Origin: Phycisphaerae bacterium
GTDB lineage: Bacteria > Planctomycetota > Phycisphaerae > UBA1845 > PWPN01
NCBI GenBank assembly: GCA_026647385.1
Contig: JAPKGY010000063.1
Span: 1 to 9,442, forward strand
Direction: 5' to 3'
Length of the DNA stretch: 9,442 nucleotides
Part shown: positions 1-6,149 of the stretch, one piece after another
How positions within the stretch are numbered: position 1 is the first letter of the stretch
Layout: each line of letters opens with the position of its first letter
Position numbers and translations under genes: made by a program
The notes under the pieces: model-generated
Told to the model about the DNA's origin: nothing
Database searches by the model: none
Seen by the model: only the letters and a program-made list of their open reading frames with translations

Positions 1-60
1 AGTCGCCGAAAGGCTTGTCGCGATCGATGGACCAGAACCCGGGCGGCCGCCGGCGGGGGG

Positions 61-693
61 GTGTTTCTGCGACGGCTGGTCGATCAACTCAAAGCCAACG
101 GTGTGATCGCGCCCGAGGCGACGGTCGCCGGCTTGGCTGATCTGCTGGAGGCTGTTCAGCAAGGGGCGGGCAAGAGCACGGCTGTCTTCGACACGCCGCC
201 CATGTCCCGTGAAGAGATCGGCAAGATGGCTGACGAAATGACCGCGGCCTACGCCCGCATGTTCGACGGCGCGGCGAACCTGCTGCCGCGGATCGAGGAT
301 CTCTGGTCGCGCATGGAGCGAATCGCTTCGCGTGACAGCATTTCGATGGAAAAACTGGGGGGCATTTTGACGCTCGATGTGACCGACTGGGGCCGTAAGG
401 GCATCGGCGCGGTGATGGCCCTGGGGCAGACGGGCGGGGAGCTGTTTGGGGAGATGATTCTCGACAGTTACTCGCGCACGCTCGATGAGATCGGTCGCCA
501 TGGGGTGGCCGACTATCTGAGCACGCGCATGGCCCCGTTTCTCGAAGCCGCCGCCGGCCATTTCGCCCCGCAGCGACGTACGTGGACGGAATCGCTCGTG
601 GACCGTTTGCTTGGGCGCCCGAAAGCCGGAGCGGATGCGCAACCGCTTGTTGAAGACTCTCCCGCCGACGGAGGGACTTCCGGATCGTGCTGA
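61..693 (+). CDS. Hypothetical protein, start uncertain (possibly 5'-partial or frameshifted)
   Basis: I do not recognise this family. From the GTG at 61 it gives 210 residues. The protein is mostly helix-forming, with no signal peptide and no clear membrane span. A Trp/Arg-rich helical stretch lies near residues 78-90, a Gly-rich mildly hydrophobic stretch at 113-130, and a low-complexity Pro/Gly/Ser tail after residue 190. High GC at third codon positions supports coding. The start is doubtful. No Shine-Dalgarno sequence precedes 61, and this frame stays open to the window edge with an Arg/Ala-rich translation. An ATG at 27, with a GAAAGG element at 8-13, lies in another frame that would join this one if one G were dropped from the G-run at 55-61. 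The gene may therefore start at 27 or extend off the window. The stop overlaps a large inverted repeat. The neighbour on the right converges on it. Confidence 0.6.
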   Translation: MFLRRLVDQLKANGVIAPEATVAGLADLLEAVQQGAGKSTAVFDTPPMSREEIGKMADEMTAAYARMFDGAANLLPRIEDLWSRMERIASRDSISMEKLGGILTLDVTDWGRKGIGAVMALGQTGGELFGEMILDSYSRTLDEIGRHGVADYLSTRMAPFLEAAAGHFAPQRRTWTESLVDRLLGRPKAGADAQPLVEDSPADGGTSGSC

Positions 694-766
694 GAGGGTG
701 TGAGCCCCGGAGCGGGGGACAGTCCCCGGGCTTCTCACACACTCTCCAAGAGGGGAGTCCCCCCTC
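692..766. repeat. Large imperfect inverted repeat plus second hairpin after the first gene (terminator or REP-like)
   Basis: Bases 692-704 pair with 734-746 at 12 of 13 positions. Inside the loop, 715-719 pairs with 723-727 around a 3-base loop. A second hairpin follows, with 750-755 pairing with 761-766. The left arm starts inside the TGA stop of the upstream gene. There is no T-run, so a classical rho-independent terminator is not shown. A structured end for the upstream transcript, or a dispersed palindromic repeat, are the two readings. Confidence 0.5.
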
Positions 767-886
767 GGCCGGCAAGCTTAAAGCGCGGATCAGGTGGGGC
801 TCGGCCATCTCGTGCTCGGTGACGGCGCGTCGGATCGCGCCGTCAATCTCTGGTGCAGGTACCGTTTTCAGTTGGTCAGTTATGCA
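764..886 (-). pseudogene. Short coding-like relic, perhaps from a serine-recombinase C-terminal region
   Basis: Read on the minus strand from about 886 to 764, one frame gives roughly 40 residues of natural-looking protein, including the stretch VPAPEIDGAIRRAVTEHEM. No convincing start codon or ribosome binding site precedes it. In both directions the reading frame runs into hairpin-rich DNA that does not look coding. The pattern of a Val-Pro-Ala-x-Glu-Ile segment followed by an amphipathic helix recalls the region after the zinc ribbon in large serine recombinases. That match is from memory and is weak. It could equally be a chance open stretch in GC-rich DNA. Confidence 0.2.
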
Positions 887-1038
887 TCGGTGTCTGCAAA
901 GGGGCGGGTGTCGGGCCCGCCTGGCGGGCGAGTCGCCACGGCGACTCACCTGCGGAGGGATGCCCGCTCCCCATGCGGGGGCGAAACTCTCTTGCCGCGA
1001 GCGGCACTGGATCCATTGCGGCCGCGGCGTCCGGAAAC

Positions 1039-1054
1039 GCCCGGCCTGTCGGGC
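1039..1054 (-). terminator. Candidate terminator of the LamG/propeller gene
   Basis: On the minus strand, a 5-bp GC stem (1050-1054 with 1039-1043, 6-base loop) begins immediately after the TGA stop at 1055-1057. It is followed by GTTTCC, a very short T-run. The position is right but the stem is short. Confidence 0.35.
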
Positions 1055-3826
1055 TCAAGGTTGGTTTCCGCCTTTCCGCCAAGCCGATTCCAGGGCGGAT
1101 GGACTCAAGGCGCAGCCGTATAGACGGACGTCGCGTATTCGCCCGTAGAAATAGTCGTGCTGGCCGATGCCGATCCGTAACGGCTTGGCGGTGGAGATAT
1201 CGAAAGAGGCCGGATCAAATACCGACGAGATGGCCGCGAGTTCTCCGTCGACGTACAACTCCAGTCTGTGGCTTCGGCGAACTCCCGCCAAGAGGCGCCA
1301 GCCGGGTTTCAGCTCCTTGTCGTACGTGGCGCACCTGCCTGCCTCGATGGAATGAACCCGCCCGGATGGCAGCGTGCCGCAGTACAGCCTGCCTTGGTAG
1401 ACAGCCATCGACCAGACTCGCCGGTATGTCACGTCCGGCGTCCAATCCAGCCGACCGATGTCGGTCCACGTTCTCTCGCCGTCGTATCGATAGACTTTGC
1501 CCGAGGGGAGCGTGCCGCCGTAGAGTTTGCCATTGTAAACCGAGACGCCCATGACCTCCGTCTGGTCGCCCAGCCGGCCCGGGTCGAGCCATTGGTCATC
1601 GGGCCCCAGGCGGAACACACTACCGGTCGGCCAGGTCGTAACGTGGAGGGCGCCGTCATAGACGATGAAACCGTACGTTTGAGTCACGCCCGGGATCGCG
1701 GCCAAGTCCTCCCATTTGCCGTCGGACACGTACCTGGACACGGTCCCGCCATCGTATGACGTGGTGTACAGGTGCCCGTTGTAGACGGTCAGGGTTTCGA
1801 CCCGTCGTTGGCCGGGATGGCCGCGATACTTCCAACTCCGGTCGCCGGCGTACTCGTAGAGGCCGAATCCCTCAGCGTTGATCGTGCTGGCATAGAGCTT
1901 GCCCTGATACTCCGCGAGACTGTGTACGTTGACGGCGGCTCCGGTTTCGGGGTTTTCGAGTCGGCCGCAGCCCTCCCAGCGGTTGTCGCCCAGGTATCGA
2001 TATACGTGTCCCCCGGGCGTTGTGTTCGGCGAATCCGGCAACGCCGATCCCTTGGCGACGTATCGGGCGGTGCCGGCGTATAATGCGCCATTGAAGCTGG
2101 CGAGGCAGAACACCGAATTCGACCGGTCCAGGCTGCCGCAGTCCGTCCACTGGGTACCGCCCTCGTATCGCCACACGTGTCCCGCCTCATTCTGTCCGGT
2201 CTCGAACGTTCCTGCGAAAAGCTTCCCGTCGTGGACCGCCAGCCCGCAGACGAACAGATTGTTGCCGGGCCGGCCGCAGTCGGTGAAGCCGGCGTCGAGA
2301 CTGGCGTTGTCGATCCCAAACGAGACGTTGCGGAAGTTCGATTGACTGGAGGTGACGCCGGCGTAGTTCATCAGACCGAGGTTGAATCCCTTGCGGGTCG
2401 CCGGATCGTACATGCTGAGCACATCACCCAGGACGTCGTCGAGTTGACGTTCCGTGTGGATCCAGGCGGAGAGGGTGAAGTCCCGGGTTCCGAGCTGGAG
2501 CGAGGAGTTGGGTTTCACCTCGATGTAATCATCGCGGCCGTCAAACGCGGCTGCGACTCCCTGTCCGGCGTCGGGGTTTGGGGCGAGCAGGTTCACTCCA
2601 TGATTGACGCCATGATTTCCATTTCCGGAAACATCCTTGCAGTCACCGGCGAGCGGCCAGTGTCCGATCAGCTCGGCTTTCTGGCCGTCGGTGTGGTCAC
2701 GCGGCGTTGCGGCCAGCAGTTGTGCGTATCCGACCAATAGACAAGCATTGTGGTCGCTGATCGGGGCGTAGCCGCGGATGTGCTCGAGCATTTTCCTGCG
2801 AATGATCGGATTGTGTCGGGCGAGTCGTCCCCAGAGGCACGGTGCGTAGCGATGGGCGTTGACCCCCTGGCCTGACAGGTAGTTGGCGACGATTCCGGGC
2901 CCCAATAACACGCGGTTGAGGAATGTTCGTTCCAGGGCGTCGAGCACTTCGGGGGGGGCGATCTTGTGCTCCACGCACTGGACGAGAAAATCGGCGACGA
3001 TTGATGCGTGCGAGGTGTCCTCCAATCCTTCCCCGGGCCCGTCGAGCGGCGGCCAATAGCACCAAATCATCGCGCCGTCCGGCAGGCGGCGAACCCGATT
3101 GAGCGTGAATCGAACGAGTCGCTCGGTTCGTTGGCGGTATCGGGCCTCGCCGGTCGCCTCATATAACCACAGATAGGCGCGCCCCGGGGCCAGCTGCTGA
3201 TTGAGGGGCAAATGGGATTTCGTGTAGTGGCCGTAGAGGTAGCCTTCGTCCGACCCGGGACCCTCGCGGTACTGGTCTTCATGGGCGGCCATCGCCTCCG
3301 CGGCGAGTTGCAGCAGCCGATCGGCGTCCGCGCCGAAACGAGCCCGCAGTTTATCGTCCCGCCTTACAATCGCCGCGAACTGGGCCATGGGGGCGCAGAT
3401 CATGCCTGTGTGCACCGCCCACACATAATGTTTTCCTTCGGTGTACGCGACGCAACCCCATGCCGGAAGAACTTTATCGCGGATCGCGTCGCGTCGGTTG
3501 TGTCTATCGTCGCGTACGGCGATCACGTCCTCAGCAACGCGTATGAACTTCTCGGCGTAGGCGGGCTCGTGGGTGGCTTGCACCACCTCGACCAGCGCTT
3601 CCAGGATGTAGGCGGAACCCCAGGCGACGATGCCCTGTGCGTTATCGGCGGTCGGCGGGATTTCCAGCCGGACGCGATCGAATAGCGTGTCGAATTCACG
3701 GAGAAGCGATGCCCGGTCTGCTTCGATGGCCGGTTGGCTCGCGGGCTGCGTCCGGGTCGCCCAGGCCGGACAGACCCCTATGGCAGTCCCGATCCAAACG
3801 AGCAGTATTCGAGCCGCAGCCGACAT
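1055..3826 (-). CDS. Secreted multidomain protein: helical toroid-like domain plus LamG domain split by a seven-repeat beta-propeller
   Basis: The product is 923 residues from the ATG at 3826. That start has AGGAG seven bases upstream and opens a signal peptide (hydrophobic core, likely cleavage after AWA at residue 23). An upstream in-frame ATG at 3883 would bury the signal and is rejected. Residues about 35-375 are helical and resemble an alpha/alpha toroid of the kind found in polysaccharide lyases and unsaturated-glycoside hydrolases. Conserved-looking patches are LPLNQQLAPGRAYLWLYEATG (206-226) and a Trp/Tyr/Pro-rich EDTSHAS segment (255-275); no catalytic site is assigned. A LamG/concanavalin-like domain starts near 386 with the VSGNGNHG motif and runs to about 509. 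Seven repeats of about 40 residues follow (525-839), with core pattern YNGKLYxGTxxxGxVYRY then WxDxGRL. The LamG fold resumes at about 842-916 (LYVDGEL, GRIRDVRLYG). A 12-base duplication gives NHGVNHGV in the first LamG half. Its likely role is extracellular polysaccharide binding or processing, which is inference. There is no co-oriented neighbour close enough to imply an operon. Confidence 0.85.
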   Translation of the reverse strand: MSAAARILLVWIGTAIGVCPAWATRTQPASQPAIEADRASLLREFDTLFDRVRLEIPPTADNAQGIVAWGSAYILEALVEVVQATHEPAYAEKFIRVAEDVIAVRDDRHNRRDAIRDKVLPAWGCVAYTEGKHYVWAVHTGMICAPMAQFAAIVRRDDKLRARFGADADRLLQLAAEAMAAHEDQYREGPGSDEGYLYGHYTKSHLPLNQQLAPGRAYLWLYEATGEARYRQRTERLVRFTLNRVRRLPDGAMIWCYWPPLDGPGEGLEDTSHASIVADFLVQCVEHKIAPPEVLDALERTFLNRVLLGPGIVANYLSGQGVNAHRYAPCLWGRLARHNPIIRRKMLEHIRGYAPISDHNACLLVGYAQLLAATPRDHTDGQKAELIGHWPLAGDCKDVSGNGNHGVNHGVNLLAPNPDAGQGVAAAFDGRDDYIEVKPNSSLQLGTRDFTLSAWIHTERQLDDVLGDVLSMYDPATRKGFNLGLMNYAGVTSSQSNFRNVSFGIDNASLDAGFTDCGRPGNNLFVCGLAVHDGKLFAGTFETGQNEAGHVWRYEGGTQWTDCGSLDRSNSVFCLASFNGALYAGTARYVAKGSALPDSPNTTPGGHVYRYLGDNRWEGCGRLENPETGAAVNVHSLAEYQGKLYASTINAEGFGLYEYAGDRSWKYRGHPGQRRVETLTVYNGHLYTTSYDGGTVSRYVSDGKWEDLAAIPGVTQTYGFIVYDGALHVTTWPTGSVFRLGPDDQWLDPGRLGDQTEVMGVSVYNGKLYGGTLPSGKVYRYDGERTWTDIGRLDWTPDVTYRRVWSMAVYQGRLYCGTLPSGRVHSIEAGRCATYDKELKPGWRLLAGVRRSHRLELYVDGELAAISSVFDPASFDISTAKPLRIGIGQHDYFYGRIRDVRLYGCALSPSALESAWRKGGNQP

Positions 3827-4242
3827 GGGTTTCTCCTCGTGCGCCGGGATGAACCGGCCAGGTGCCGTGAATGAAGAGGTCACGGTTTAATCCGACGTCT
3901 TCAGGCTGATCTTGCCCGGCGCCGCCGGGCGACGTTCCGGTACTCTACCCGCGCCTCCCCCGTGCGCCTACCTCTTTTTCGGATAGTCCTCTTCGCCTGC
4001 CAATCCGACATCGATCAGGGGACGCCTCCTGAAACGCTTCGCCGGTCGAGTTGCCGGGTTTCGGTGGCGCGCCGCTCGTTGTCGCTCCTATTCATGGCGA
4101 AATCGCAAGCCGGAAACGAACGCGTCCGCGTTTCTTCTGCGGCGAGGCCGCGCCGCATCAAGGCTTCGCGCGAGTCGCGTTGTCAAGGGACGCTCGTGGC
4201 TCTTTGTCGTGTGGACGAGATGGGAGGTACATGTCGGCGATC
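3827..4242. other. Intergenic region between the DUF167 gene and the LamG/propeller gene
   Basis: No gene is supported in these 416 bases. Open frames across it lack a credible start and give low-complexity Arg/Ser-rich translations. It holds the hairpin at 3914-3930 and a second one at 4138-4144 with 4151-4157 (seven pairs, six-base loop). The second lies about 90 bases after the DUF167 stop and could end that transcript, although no T-run follows. A TTGACA hexamer on the minus strand (4186 to 4181) has only a poor -10 partner, so the promoter of the LamG/propeller gene is not identified. Confidence 0.5.
3914..3930. other. Small GC-rich hairpin in the upstream region of the LamG/propeller gene
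   Basis: GCCCGG at 3914-3919 pairs perfectly with CCGGGC at 3925-3930 around a 5-base loop, about 90 bases before the ATG on the minus strand. It would lie in the 5' leader if transcription starts upstream. No function is assigned. Confidence 0.3.
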
Positions 4243-4533
4243 TCAGTTGGCCGGCCAGAGGCCCTTCATCTGATCGATCGTCACTCCGGCGATTCGCAGG
4301 GTCTTTTGCGGCGAGGTGTGTCCGGCATCGACTTGTACCTGTTGGACGCGAATGCCGAGCGTCTTGGCGATGAGCTTGCAGACGGCCTGGTTGGCGGCGC
4401 CTTTCTCGGGCGCGGCGGAGACGGCGACTTTCAGTCGGCCATCCAATTCTCCGACGATCCGGTCGCGCGACGCTTTGGGTACGACCTTCACGGGGAGGAT
4501 GACGTCCGCGCCTTGCTGACTCATCTGGATCAT
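4243..4533 (-). CDS. DUF167 / YggU-family small protein
   Basis: The 96-residue product matches the DUF167 (UPF0235, E. coli YggU) family by pattern. An N-terminal beta strand leads to VVPKASRDRIVGELDGRLKV (residues 18-37). The family signature APEKGAANQAV follows at 41-51, then a helix with LAKxLGI-like sequence (54-61) and a final strand with K77-T-L-R-I. The biochemical role of the family is not established; members are small single-domain cytoplasmic proteins. I chose the ATG at 4533 because an AGGA lies seven bases upstream and the N-terminus then fits the usual length of about 95-100 residues. A longer in-frame start at 4686 would add 51 residues of unrelated sequence and would read through the hairpin at 4618-4656. 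A candidate promoter lies directly upstream, so the gene is probably transcribed on its own. Confidence 0.9.
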   Translation of the reverse strand: MIQMSQQGADVILPVKVVPKASRDRIVGELDGRLKVAVSAAPEKGAANQAVCKLIAKTLGIRVQQVQVDAGHTSPQKTLRIAGVTIDQMKGLWPAN

Positions 4534-4585
4534 GTGGCCATCCTGCGAGCGTGGCTGATGGACTCGGTTTCTTTCGGCGGAGCCT

Positions 4586-4615
4586 ATTGTACCGGTTGGC
4601 TGATGCTCATCCCAA
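4586..4615 (-). promoter_or_regulatory. Candidate sigma70-type promoter for the DUF167 gene
   Basis: On the minus strand, TTGGGA (4615 to 4610) and TACAAT (4591 to 4586) are separated by 18 bases. The -10 matches the E. coli consensus at five of six positions and the -35 at four of six. Transcription would start near 4579, giving a leader of about 46 bases. The -35 box sits just after the hairpin that likely ends the upstream transporter transcript, a sensible terminator-then-promoter order. Confidence 0.45.
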
Positions 4616-4617
4616 GC

Positions 4618-4656
4618 GAACGGGCCTCCAACCCGGCGTGGGTTCGAGGCCCGTTC
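4618..4656 (-). terminator. Long near-perfect hairpin ending the transporter transcript
   Basis: The arm at 4618-4634 (gaacgggcctccaaccc) pairs with 4640-4656 at 16 of 17 positions around a 5-base loop. It lies about 50 bases after the transporter stop on the minus strand. There is no T-run, so termination may rely on the stem alone or on another factor. The hairpin could also act in the other direction or protect RNA ends. Confidence 0.6.
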
Positions 4657-4704
4657 AATGCGTTTGGCTGTCGGCTGAGCGGACACCCGAGATCTCGGAA
4701 AAGC

Positions 4705-6048
4705 TCAGGCGGCTTGGGGTGCCTTCGGTGCCTTGAGCATCAACCCGAGCGCGGCCGCCACGAAGCAGGCGACGCCGGCGATGATGAAGGCGGGGTGCCA
4801 GGCGTTCATGGCGGCTTGCAGCGCCTCGGCCTGGCTGGCTGCCCCCTCGATCGCGGATTTGCCCATGTCCTTGTACCAGCCGGCCATGATCGGCCCGACG
4901 ATCCCACCGACGCCGTAGGCGGTGAACACCCAGCCGTAGTTCTTGCCCACGTTCTTGTTGCCGAAGTAGTCGGCGGTGGCGGCGGGGAACAGGGCGAAGT
5001 TGCCGCCGAAGTTGAATCCGACGACCGCGGCGCCGACGAACAGCAATGCGGGTATGCCGCCCATGTGGAAGAAAGCGAGCATCATGGCGCCCTGCAGGCT
5101 CATCATGATGACGAAGGACATCTTCCGGCCTATCCTGTCGGAGGCGGTCCCCCAGAAGATTCGTCCGACGCCGTTGGAGATGGCGAAGAACACGCCCATG
5201 GCGGTGCCGGCGATGCTCGATGCTTTGGCGGCATCCAGGCCGGCCCGGGCCTGTAGCGCGTCGATCCCGAAGAGCTTGATGATGCCGATGACCATCAGGC
5301 CGGCCATCGCCCCGAAAATGAACATGAACCACAGCATGAAGAACTGTGGGGTGCGGAGCATGCCCCGAGGCTCGAAGCTGGCGTGTTCGCCGGTGCCGGG
5401 ATTGGCTCCCTGGGCGGGTTCCCAGCCCGCGGGTCTCCACCCTTCCGGCGGATTCTTCATCCAGAGCGAGCCGATCATGACCAGGATGAAGAAGGCGACG
5501 CCGTAGATCAGGAACACATTCTGAACGCCGTACTTTTCAATCAACTGGCCCCCGCCGGGGTCGGCCAGCTTGATCCACAGCAGGGCCCCGAAGCCGAAGC
5601 CCGCCACCGCCAGGCCGGTGATGAATCCTTTCTTGTCGGGGAACCACTTGACCCCGACGGCGATGGGGACGACGTATCCCAGCCCGATGCCCGCGCCGGC
5701 GATGACGCCGATCGTGATCAGCAGGCCGGGGTAGGAGGGTCCGACGAATCGGGCCAGAACGTAACCGAGGCCGAGCAGGACCGCGCCGGCGCGGACCACC
5801 TTGACCGGGCCGACTTTCGCCTGCCATCGTCCGGCGAAAATCATCACCAGGGCGAAGACCGCCAGGCCTACGGAAAAGATGACCTGTGTCTCGGTGGCTT
5901 GCAGGTTGTAGGGTTGTTTCTGCAGTGGTGGCGTGAACACCGACCACGCATAGATGGCCCCGAGGCAGAGCTGAACGAGGACGGCCCCGAGCACCACCCA
6001 CCAGCGATTCATGACTCTTGGGGGAATGGACGTTGCAGTCGTATCCAC
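4705..6048 (-). CDS. OFA-family major facilitator transporter, likely monocarboxylate/acetate carrier
   Basis: This is a 447-residue polytopic inner-membrane protein with about 12 hydrophobic spans. The MFS inter-helix loops are visible as FAGRWQAKVGP (71-81, between helices 2 and 3) and ASDRIGRK (302-309, between helices 8 and 9). OFA (oxalate/formate antiporter) family hallmarks include GAIYAWSVF at 30-38, KWFPDKKGFITGLAVAGFG at 134-152 and ATADYFGNKNVGKNYG at 357-372. The central cytoplasmic loop is at about 198-230. Family members carry oxalate, formate, lactate, pyruvate or related acids. The gene directly follows acs on the same strand, 101 bases apart, so acetate or another monocarboxylate is the most likely substrate here; that is inference. 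The start is a GTG at 6048 with GGGAG eight bases before it. An internal ATG at 6012 lacks a ribosome binding site. A terminator separates it from acs, so it depends on readthrough or on a weak promoter that I could not place with confidence. Confidence 0.88.
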   Translation of the reverse strand: MDTTATSIPPRVMNRWWVVLGAVLVQLCLGAIYAWSVFTPPLQKQPYNLQATETQVIFSVGLAVFALVMIFAGRWQAKVGPVKVVRAGAVLLGLGYVLARFVGPSYPGLLITIGVIAGAGIGLGYVVPIAVGVKWFPDKKGFITGLAVAGFGFGALLWIKLADPGGGQLIEKYGVQNVFLIYGVAFFILVMIGSLWMKNPPEGWRPAGWEPAQGANPGTGEHASFEPRGMLRTPQFFMLWFMFIFGAMAGLMVIGIIKLFGIDALQARAGLDAAKASSIAGTAMGVFFAISNGVGRIFWGTASDRIGRKMSFVIMMSLQGAMMLAFFHMGGIPALLFVGAAVVGFNFGGNFALFPAATADYFGNKNVGKNYGWVFTAYGVGGIVGPIMAGWYKDMGKSAIEGAASQAEALQAAMNAWHPAFIIAGVACFVAAALGLMLKAPKAPQAA

Positions 6049-6099
6049 GGTAAGTGCTCCCTTTCAAACAATCGCGACATAAAGGCGTGCGCGCAAGCC

Positions 6100-6136
6100 A
6101 AAACGGAGCGGGGAGGGCCGATTCGACCCTCCCCGC
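6100..6136 (-). terminator. Rho-independent terminator of acs
   Basis: A perfect 10-bp GC-rich stem (6127-6136 with 6108-6117, 9-base loop) begins 13 bases after the acs stop on the minus strand. It is followed closely by TCCGTTTT. The stem and the T-run at 6103-6100 fit a classical intrinsic terminator. Some transcripts may read through into the transporter gene. Confidence 0.75.
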
Positions 6137-6149
6137 GTTTTGCCTGCCA

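Larger units (their letters stand above)
694..1054. other. Convergent intergenic region rich in hairpins
   Basis: No intact gene is supported here. Besides the inverted repeat at 692-766 and the relic at 764-886, there is a run of compact hairpins: 915-920 with 924-929, 930-937 with 940-947 (eight perfect pairs around two bases), and a GC-rich one around 962-982. Open frames crossing these hairpins give Arg/Pro/Gly-rich translations with no domain character, and I treat them as non-coding. The density of palindromes suggests a repetitive element or transcript-end structures between two converging genes. Confidence 0.6.

Noticed and set aside
89..949. Long minus-strand open frame opposite the first gene
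   Set aside because: The translation is Arg/Pro/Ser-rich shadow sequence antisense to the plus-strand gene and crosses the hairpin cluster. Only the short stretch at 764-886 looks protein-like.
4181..4186. Minus-strand TTGACA as promoter of the LamG/propeller gene
   Set aside because: The best -10 at correct spacing matches only three of six positions, and it lies about 355 bases from the start codon.
4051..5256. 401-residue plus-strand open frame
   Set aside because: It lies antisense to the DUF167 and transporter genes. It is His/Gly/Asp-rich shadow sequence without a ribosome binding site.
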